A stretch of DNA of 6,631 nt, taken from contig CANRMG010000104.1 of assembly GCA_947631675.1 (NCBI GenBank), positions 1 through 6,631 on the forward strand, given 5' to 3'. The translations under genes were made by a program, and so were the position numbers. The notes below the pieces were generated by a model that ran no database searches, had not been told where the DNA came from, and saw only the letters and a program-made list of their open reading frames with translations. The stretch is from an uncultured Oscillospiraceae bacterium. GTDB lineage: Bacteria > Bacillota_A > Clostridia > Oscillospirales > Oscillospiraceae. This document shows, piece by piece, positions 1 through 4,746 of this stretch. Positions within the stretch are counted from its first letter, which is position 1. The number at the start of each line of letters is the position of its first letter.

Positions 1-1700
1 TGCGCCGGCGGGTGTCCCTGCGCCGGTCGGATACAGTAAGCGCGCCCCTGACCTACGGCGTCCTGCGGCCGGTGATACTGCTGCCCGCCGCCATGGACGG
101 GGCGGACGAAAAGACACTCTCCTTTGTGCTGGCCCACGAGATGGCCCATATCCGGCGCTTTCACGCCGTGGCCAAGCTCATATTCGCGGCGGTGGCGTGC
201 CTGCACTGGTTCAATCCGCTGGCGTGGGCCATGCTGGTGCTGGCGGGCCGGGACATGGAGATATGCTGTGACCAGGCGGTGGCCCGGCCCCTGGACGGGG
301 AGGCCCGGAAGGACTACGCCCGGACGCTGCTGGACATGGAGGAGCGCAGGGGCGGATCGTTCGCCGCCAGCGGCTTTTCCCGCAGCGCCATCGAAGAAAG
401 GATACATTCTATCATGAAAATAAAGAAAAAATCGTTTTGGAGCACCCTCCTGGCCCTGGTTCTGGTGCTGGGGGTGGGGGCGGTGTTCGCCACCGCCGCA
501 CCGGAGGACGTGGCCGTGATCGGCGACGCCGACGGCCCCACGACCATCACGGTCTCCGAGGCCGCGCCCGGCGGCTTTACCGGCGACGTGGCGGCGTCCG
601 CGAACGGGACCGTCTATGTATATACCGAGGATGGCGAGCCCATCGCCATGACCCGGGAGGAGTTCGAGGCGCTCATCGACCCGGTGGAGGTGGAGTGGTG
701 GACCGCCGAGGAGTATGCCCAGTGGCTGGAGCAGGAGAAGAAGGACCTGCAGGAGTGCCTGGGCCAGCGGGCCTGGACCAATACCGACGGCTGGTTCACC
801 TGGACCCAGGAGAAGATCGACGAGACCATTGAAATGTACGAGCACACCCTGGAGCAGATCGAAAACGGCCTGCTGGTGTCCAAAACCGTAGACGGCAGCG
901 GCGACGTCATGCTGGCCCAGGGCAGCGGCTGGGACGCACATCTGATGACCGGGGACGAGGCCGCCCTGACCGAGCGGCTGGAGGAGATAGACGAGGCGCT
1001 GGCGCCTTATGAGCCCTTCGACGTGACGTATGAATATGACGAAAAGACGGACGACGTGGTCCTCTACTGGAACGGGGAGCGCGTCCGGGGCCTCTATGAC
1101 AGCACGGCGGGCGTGTGGATCACCGCCCATTCCGGGGACGGCACATGGCCGGAGGGCACCTTGGAGCTCATCGCCGTGTACGAGGGCGGCGAGCTCACCG
1201 GCCTGCGTGCGGCCACGGAGGAAGAACAGGCCCAGTGGGACGCCCTTCGGGCCGCGTCTGGCGCGAGCGGCAGTTCCTCCTTCTCCGCGCCGCCGGAGCC
1301 GGAGGAGGAGCCCGTAGAGGAGCCCGTCACTGACGAGCCCATCGCTGAGGAGGCCGGTGGGACGGCGGCCGTCCCGCCCAATATCGTGTTCTTCGAGCGT
1401 GCAGACGGCGCCCCCGTCTTTTACGAGCAGATAGAGGACGGCGGGCGCGTCAAGGTGGCCGGCGGCCTGCACGCGGCGCCGGGCAATTTGATAGCGGTGG
1501 GGCTCGAGACCCGGACGGACGCCACGCTCACGTTGTCATTGCACGGCGACGCGAACGGCATGGGCAAGAGCGTGGACCTGAGGGCCGGCGAGCTGCAGAC
1601 GGTCACCTTCTACCCGAGCCAGGCCGACGAATATGACCTGTACCTGACCAACAACAGCGAATCCCCCGTGGAGTTCGACCTCAGCTGGTCCTTGAGCTGA
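1..1700 (+). CDS. M56 family (BlaR1/MecR1-like) membrane metallopeptidase, 5'-truncated
   Basis: This is the C-terminal part of an integral-membrane zinc protease of the M56 family, whose members sense an outside signal and cleave a cytoplasmic repressor. Numbering from a GTG at position 12, the zinc site AHEMAH has H42, E43 and H46. It is followed by HWFNPLAW (65-72) and DMEICCDQ (81-88), where E83 is the likely third zinc ligand. The PLTYGVLRPVILLP stretch (12-25) is also typical of the family. A hydrophobic helix spans about 141-163, and residues 164-562 should be extracellular. That part holds a GDADGPT motif (171-177), a Trp/Glu-rich helical segment (228-290), a Pro/Glu linker (426-446) and a beta-rich end domain (about 456-562). 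No Ser-x-x-Lys or Lys-Thr-Gly occurs in the extracellular part, so a beta-lactam sensor domain is not visible. The frame stays open to the window start, and the family has N-terminal helices, so the GTG is probably not the true start. The family call is firm; the ligand and target are unknown. Confidence 0.88.
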   Translation, partial: RRRVSLRRSDTVSAPLTYGVLRPVILLPAAMDGADEKTLSFVLAHEMAHIRRFHAVAKLIFAAVACLHWFNPLAWAMLVLAGRDMEICCDQAVARPLDGEARKDYARTLLDMEERRGGSFAASGFSRSAIEERIHSIMKIKKKSFWSTLLALVLVLGVGAVFATAAPEDVAVIGDADGPTTITVSEAAPGGFTGDVAASANGTVYVYTEDGEPIAMTREEFEALIDPVEVEWWTAEEYAQWLEQEKKDLQECLGQRAWTNTDGWFTWTQEKIDETIEMYEHTLEQIENGLLVSKTVDGSGDVMLAQGSGWDAHLMTGDEAALTERLEEIDEALAPYEPFDVTYEYDEKTDDVVLYWNGERVRGLYDSTAGVWITAHSGDGTWPEGTLELIAVYEGGELTGLRAATEEEQAQWDALRAASGASGSSSFSAPPEPEEEPVEEPVTDEPIAEEAGGTAAVPPNIVFFERADGAPVFYEQIEDGGRVKVAGGLHAAPGNLIAVGLETRTDATLTLSLHGDANGMGKSVDLRAGELQTVTFYPSQADEYDLYLTNNSESPVEFDLSWSLS

Positions 1701-1711
1701 CCATAAAAAAG

Positions 1712-1741
1712 AAAAGCCTCCCTCTGAAGAGGGAGGTTTTT
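1712..1741 (+). terminator. Rho-independent terminator, probably bidirectional
   Basis: Eight perfect pairs, CCTCCCTC (1717-1724) with GAGGGAGG (1729-1736), close a TGAA loop. Five T follow (1737-1741). An A-run (1712-1715) precedes the stem, so the same element read on the minus strand also has a U-tract. It starts 12 bases after the M56 stop codon and lies between convergent genes, so it can end the M56 transcript and also the MATE transcript coming the other way. Confidence 0.9.
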
Positions 1742-1749
1742 CGTTTGAA

Positions 1750-1834
1750 GGCCCGACGCACGGCTGGAACCGGCAGTGTCCCGGACGCGGTTGGTGAGCA
1801 TAGCGAACTTTAGCGGCAGGGATACTGTCGGGCC
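1750..1834. repeat. Imperfect inverted repeat in the convergent gap (possible dispersed element or structured RNA)
   Basis: The outer arms GGCCCGA (1750-1756) and TCGGGCC (1828-1834) are perfect complements. The inner arms CAGTGTCCC (1774-1782) and GGGATACTG (1819-1827) pair over nine positions with one G-T wobble. The right arms are contiguous, whereas the left arms are separated by 17 bases (1757-1773). The apical part (1783-1818) contains a TAGCG direct repeat (1801-1805 and 1811-1815). The fold sits between the M56 terminator and the end of the MATE gene. This is the kind of position where REP-like dispersed repeats are found, but copy number cannot be judged from one window. I see no credible gene in 1742-1881. 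Confidence 0.4.
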
Positions 1835-1881
1835 AGGCCGCGCTTTGCCCAACCTTATCAGAGGGGGCCTTATTATTGGAC

Positions 1882-3324
1882 TCAGGACGCCTTATGTTGC
1901 TTTGCGGGATAGAGGTGGTCGATGTCCCGGCGGCGAACGAACTCCCTGACGGCCCGGTGATGGGACAGCATGAACTGGTCCTTATGGCGCCGGAGCCGGT
2001 GGATGCACCGCACGCAGGCGGGGATCAGAAACGCATCCGCGCATATCCAGGCCGCCGGGGAGGCGAAGCAGGCCGCCGTAAAGCCCCACAGGGGCACGCC
2101 CACGCTGCCCACCAGGGTCCGGGCGATCATCTCCAGCACCCCCGCCAGGATGGCGAACACGCTGTAGCCCATGCCCTGGATGGAGAAGCGGACGATGTTC
2201 ACCAGGGCCAGGGGGAAGAAGAAAGCGGTGCTGACGCGCACATACTGGCTCACCAGTGGGATGAGCGTCCCGGCCTGGGCCTCCTGGCCCGCGTCGATGA
2301 ACCAGGCGGCGCACGCCGGCGCGAAGGCCAGCATGGCCCCGAAGGCGGCCACGGAGTAGATGAGCCCCAGCAGGGCGCAGTCCCGGATGCCCCGGCCCAG
2401 CCGGTCCAGCTTGCCCGCGCCCACGTTCTGGCCGCAGTAGGTGGCCATGGCCGCACCCATGGCATCGAAGGGGCAGGCCAGGAAGCTGTACAGCCGGGAG
2501 CCCGCAGCGGCGGCCGCCACGTAGAGGCTGCCCAGGCCGTTCACGGCGGACTGGAGGATGATGGAGCCCACGGCGGTGACAGAGTACTGAAGGCCCATGG
2601 GCACGCCCATGGCGCACAGGTCCCGGCAGAGCCGCCTGTCAAAGCGCCGCTCCTCTCGGCTGGTCCGCAGGATGGGGAACTTCCGCCATACAGTCGCCAG
2701 GCACGCAAGCCCCGACACCGCCTGGCTGGCCACCGTGGCCACCGCGGCCCCGGCCACGCCCATATGGCCCCAGAGGATCAGCGCCACGTCCAGCACGATG
2801 TTCAGCGCCGATGACAGCGCCAGGAAGTATACCGGCGTGCGGCTGTCCCCCAGGGAGCGGATGACCCCCGCCAGCAGGTTGTAGAGGTAGGTGGCGGGGA
2901 TGCCCATGAAGATGATAAAGATGTATTTATAGGAATCGGCGAAGATGTCCGCCGGGGTGCCCATGGCGGTGAGGATGGCCCGGCAGGCAAGGCCCGTGGC
3001 CACGGTCATCACCAGGGCGAACAGGGCGGAGAGATACGCCCCGTTCATCACATAGCTCCTCATGCGCCCATGCTCCCCAGCGCCCATCTCCCGGGCCACA
3101 GGGATGGCAAAGCCGCTGCACACGCCCATGCAAAAGCCGATGATGAGAAAGTTGATGGAGCCGGTGGCGCCCACCGCGGCCAGGGCCCGGGCGCCCAGGA
3201 GCCTGCCCACGATCATGGTGTCCACCATATTATACATCTGCTGGAACAGCAGCCCGAAAAGCGTGGGGATGGTGAAGCCCAGGATGAGCTTCATAGGCCG
3301 GCCGGCCGTCAGATCTTTTACCAC
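1882..3324 (-). CDS. MATE family efflux transporter (multidrug/cation antiporter)
   Basis: A complete 480-residue polytopic membrane protein of the MATE family, which exports drugs or other organic cations in exchange for Na+ or H+. The N-terminal half opens with the typical FTIPTLFGLLFQQMYNMVD stretch (17-35), then IVGRLLGARALAAVG (38-52). The second half repeats the family pattern around PMGLQYS (242-248) and GQNVGAGKLDR (298-308). About twelve hydrophobic segments fit the usual topology. It is slightly longer than common members because of a basic cytoplasmic tail (about 441-480). The GTG start is chosen because GAGGAGG lies 10 bases upstream and the next residues (VKDLTAGRP) match typical family N-termini. 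The gene converges on the M56 gene and diverges from lacI, so it is its own transcription unit. The substrate cannot be told, and the DinF, MepA and NorM branches cannot be separated by eye. Confidence 0.93.
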   Translation of the reverse strand: MVKDLTAGRPMKLILGFTIPTLFGLLFQQMYNMVDTMIVGRLLGARALAAVGATGSINFLIIGFCMGVCSGFAIPVAREMGAGEHGRMRSYVMNGAYLSALFALVMTVATGLACRAILTAMGTPADIFADSYKYIFIIFMGIPATYLYNLLAGVIRSLGDSRTPVYFLALSSALNIVLDVALILWGHMGVAGAAVATVASQAVSGLACLATVWRKFPILRTSREERRFDRRLCRDLCAMGVPMGLQYSVTAVGSIILQSAVNGLGSLYVAAAAAGSRLYSFLACPFDAMGAAMATYCGQNVGAGKLDRLGRGIRDCALLGLIYSVAAFGAMLAFAPACAAWFIDAGQEAQAGTLIPLVSQYVRVSTAFFFPLALVNIVRFSIQGMGYSVFAILAGVLEMIARTLVGSVGVPLWGFTAACFASPAAWICADAFLIPACVRCIHRLRRHKDQFMLSHHRAVREFVRRRDIDHLYPAKQHKAS

Positions 3325-3334
3325 GGAATAAGGT

Positions 3335-3341
3335 CCTCCTC
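3335..3341 (-). promoter_or_regulatory. Ribosome binding site of the MATE gene
   Basis: On the minus strand this reads GAGGAGG, ten bases before the GTG at 3324-3322. It is the strongest Shine-Dalgarno match in the window and fixes the non-ATG start. Confidence 0.8.
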
Positions 3342-3359
3342 AGGGAAATGGAATGCTGT

Positions 3360-3385
3360 GACCCCAGGGGCATCCCCCGCAGGTC
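3360..3385 (-). promoter_or_regulatory. Stem-loop at the 5' end of the MATE transcript
   Basis: On the minus strand, GACC and GGGG pair with CCCC and GGTC around a small loop, with a short internal loop between the two stems. The proposed -10 box ends at 3393, so transcription would begin near 3386 and this fold would sit at the extreme 5' end of the mRNA. That placement suggests protection from 5' decay rather than attenuation, because no U-tract follows. It is seen as a sequence pattern only. Confidence 0.4.
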
Positions 3386-3392
3386 AACGGCC

Positions 3393-3421
3393 ATTATAGG
3401 CACCCGGCCCGGGGATTTCCA
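3393..3421 (-). promoter_or_regulatory. Putative sigma-A type promoter for the MATE gene
   Basis: Read on the minus strand, a perfect TATAAT (3398-3393) is preceded by a 17-base spacer and TGGAAA (3421-3416), four of six matches to TTGACA. The good -10 with a weak -35 fits a promoter that may need an activator. The implied leader to the GTG is about 60 bases and includes the hairpin at 3360-3385 and the ribosome binding site. Confidence 0.55.
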
Positions 3422-3437
3422 GACCAATAATACATGA

Positions 3438-3474
3438 TTTTGCCCAAAAACAACCCGTCCTTTTTGGTCAAAAA
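3438..3474. promoter_or_regulatory. Two TTTTGnnCAAAA palindromes upstream of the MATE promoter
   Basis: TTTTGCCCAAAA (3438-3449) and TTTTTGGTCAAAAA (3461-3474) share the same half-site, TTTTG, with a two-base centre. The centres are 24 bp apart, about 2.3 helical turns. They lie upstream of the -35 box of the MATE promoter, near positions -57 and -81 from its predicted start. Two matching dyads side by side look like an operator pair for a dimeric regulator. Which regulator is unknown, and they do not resemble the LacI-type dyad nearby. Confidence 0.4.
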
Positions 3475-3475
3475 T

Positions 3476-3519
3476 GCAGCGCCCGCTGCCGAAAAGGCTG
3501 AGCTCCGCCAGGGCTTTTT
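3476..3519. other. Short terminator-like hairpins in the divergent gap
   Basis: GCAGCG (3476-3481) and CGCTGC (3484-3489) form a hairpin that, read on the minus strand, is followed by ATTTTT. On the plus strand, AGCTC (3501-3505) and GGGCT (3511-3515), with one wobble, enclose a five-base loop and end in a T-run (3515-3519). Both stems are short, so activity is doubtful. Apart from these, the promoters and the dyads, I see no convincing gene in the 349-bp gap 3325-3673. Confidence 0.25.
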
Positions 3520-3576
3520 CGACCTCATTAGCAGAACGCCTAAAAAACATGTTGGTAATTTGGGCGGTATTCTTCC

Positions 3577-3606
3577 TTGACACAGGGGCTTGATTTAGTG
3601 TATATT
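3577..3606 (+). promoter_or_regulatory. Sigma-A type promoter of the lacI gene
   Basis: A perfect -35 box TTGACA (3577-3582) and a -10 box TATATT (3601-3606, five of six matches) are 18 bases apart. Transcription would start near 3613, giving a leader of about 60 bases to the TTG start of the regulator. The surroundings are clearly more AT-rich than the genes on either side. Confidence 0.75.
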
Positions 3607-3621
3607 TCACAATAGAAGCTA

Positions 3622-3649
3622 CTGGAATCGTTACCGGTAATGTTTTCAG
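3622..3649 (+). promoter_or_regulatory. LacI-family operator dyad, likely autoregulatory
   Basis: The core TTACCGGTAA (3631-3640) is a perfect palindrome with the central CG step that LacI-family proteins open with a hinge leucine. Symmetry continues outward: CTG/CAG (3622-3624 with 3647-3649), AA/TT (3626-3627 with 3644-3645) and C/G (3629 with 3642). In all, 11 of 14 positions are matched over 28 bp. The core resembles the known E. coli GntR site ATGTTACCGGTAACAT. The centre lies about 23 bp downstream of the predicted start site, where a bound repressor would block transcription of its own gene and of the transporter genes that follow. Confidence 0.75.
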
Positions 3650-3657
3650 TTCCACAG

Positions 3658-3665
3658 AAGGGAGG
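3658..3665 (+). promoter_or_regulatory. Ribosome binding site deciding the TTG start of lacI
   Basis: AAGGGAGG ends eight bases before TTG at 3674. That start gives a protein beginning TIKDIAAYCGVS, the exact place where LacI-family proteins begin. No ATG is available nearby. Confidence 0.8.
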
Positions 3666-3673
3666 CCGCCCCC

Positions 3674-4690
3674 TTGACGATCAAGGACATCGCCGCCTAT
3701 TGCGGCGTCAGCACCAGCACGGTCTCCCGGGTCATGAACGACCATCCCGACGTGAGCCCGGCGGTGCGGGAGCTGGTGAATGGGGCCATCCAGGCCCTGC
3801 ACTTCGTGCCCAACAACAGCGCCCGGACGCTGGTATCCTCCCGCTCCACCGCCATCGGCGTGGTGAGCCGGGGCGTGGACAACCCCTTCCTGTCCTCCCT
3901 GATTCGGGTCCTGGGCCGGGAGATCCACGACCAAGGCTACACCATGGTCCTGCACCAGATCTCCACCCAGGCCGACGAGGTCCGGGCCGCGGCGCTCCTG
4001 GAGCGGGAGAAGAAGCTCCTGGGCGTCATCTTCCTTGGCGGCCGGTTCAACTATACCGAGGACGAGCTGGAGCAGCTCACCGTCCCCTTCGTCTGCTGCA
4101 CCTACACCAACACCTTCGGGGACCTGAAGGAGAACACCTACTCCTCCGTCAGCATCCATGACGAGGACGAGGCCGCCAAGGCGGTGCGGTACCTGGTGGA
4201 ACACGGCCACCGGCGCATCGCCATGATCCTGGATGACCCGGCGGACTATTCCATCGGTCAGCTCCGCTTCCAGGGCTACAAAAAGGCCCTGGCGGAGGCG
4301 GGCATCGCCTACGACCCGGCTCTGGCCGTGTTCACCGGCGATTACGACATGGCCGCGGCCTATGACTACACATTGCGCCTCATCGATTCCGGCGCGGACT
4401 TCACGGCCATCCTGGCCATCTCCGACGCCATGGCCATCGCCGCCATCAAGGCCCTGTCGGACCGGGGCATGCGTGTGCCGGAGGACTGCTCCGTCATCGC
4501 CATAGACGGCATGGAGCTTTCCGCCTATACCGTCCCCACCCTCACCACACTGCGCCAGCCCGCCGAGGAGATGGCCCTGGAGAGCGCGAGAATGCTCATC
4601 GACCTCATCGAGGGCACCGGCTCCCACCGGCACGTGCTCATGCAGACCACCCTGCGGGAAGGCGGCTCCGTGGCCGCCATAGGCGCCTGA
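3674..4690 (+). CDS. LacI family transcriptional repressor
   Basis: A complete 338-residue regulator of usual family length. The N-terminal helix-turn-helix is TIKDIAAYCGVSTSTVSRVMN (2-22), with T14, S15 and T16 at the positions that read the operator. The hinge helix NNSARTLVS (47-55) supplies L53, expected to enter the central CG of the site. The rest (about 60-338) is a periplasmic-binding-protein-like sugar domain with GVVSRGVDNPFLSSL (62-76), RFQGYKKAL (198-206), ISDAMAIAAIKAL (249-261), VPEDCSVIAIDGMELSAY (268-285) and LTTLRQPAEEM (290-300). It binds DNA as a dimer and releases it, or binds it, when a sugar effector is present. It leads the operon of the sugar-binding protein and permease, so it most likely responds to the sugar they import. 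The operator between its promoter and start codon implies autoregulation. The inducer is not readable, and the recognition residues differ from E. coli GntR (KMT) and CcpA (MAT). Confidence 0.95.
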   Translation: MTIKDIAAYCGVSTSTVSRVMNDHPDVSPAVRELVNGAIQALHFVPNNSARTLVSSRSTAIGVVSRGVDNPFLSSLIRVLGREIHDQGYTMVLHQISTQADEVRAAALLEREKKLLGVIFLGGRFNYTEDELEQLTVPFVCCTYTNTFGDLKENTYSSVSIHDEDEAAKAVRYLVEHGHRRIAMILDDPADYSIGQLRFQGYKKALAEAGIAYDPALAVFTGDYDMAAAYDYTLRLIDSGADFTAILAISDAMAIAAIKALSDRGMRVPEDCSVIAIDGMELSAYTVPTLTTLRQPAEEMALESARMLIDLIEGTGSHRHVLMQTTLREGGSVAAIGA

Positions 4691-4731
4691 AACCGATCAC
4701 TTCGGCATCCGCCGCGTGAAATATTTTATTG

Positions 4732-4737
4732 AAAGGA
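4732..4737 (+). promoter_or_regulatory. Ribosome binding site of the sugar-binding protein
   Basis: AAAGGA lies nine bases before ATG at 4747. It overlaps the codons after an in-frame TTG at 4729, so translation from that TTG is unlikely. The 56-base gap after lacI contains no convincing promoter: the best -10-like box (TATTTT, 4722-4727) would place the start inside this site. It contains only a four-pair CCGA/TCGG hairpin (4693-4705). The gene is therefore probably read from the lacI promoter or from a start within lacI. Confidence 0.75.
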
Positions 4738-4746
4738 TCTCCTACC

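Noticed and set aside
1876..2814. A 312-codon plus-strand open frame opposite the MATE gene
   Set aside because: It is rich in Gly/His/Ala/Pro, with no motif, and lies entirely over a well-recognised transporter.
3325..3600. Riboswitch upstream of the MATE gene, as known for some efflux genes
   Set aside because: I could not recognise any known aptamer pattern, and the likely promoter leaves a leader of only about 60 bases.
3551..4633. Long minus-strand open frame opposite lacI
   Set aside because: It mirrors the codon bias of lacI. Its composition is repetitive Gly/Val/His/Asp and there is no start signal.
4693..4705. CCGA/TCGG hairpin between lacI and the binding-protein gene as a terminator or operator
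   Set aside because: It has only four pairs, no T-run, and does not match the TTACCGGTAA dyad.
4729..4746. TTG at 4729 as the start of the binding protein
   Set aside because: The ribosome binding site lies inside these codons, and the ATG at 4747 gives a normal MKK signal peptide.
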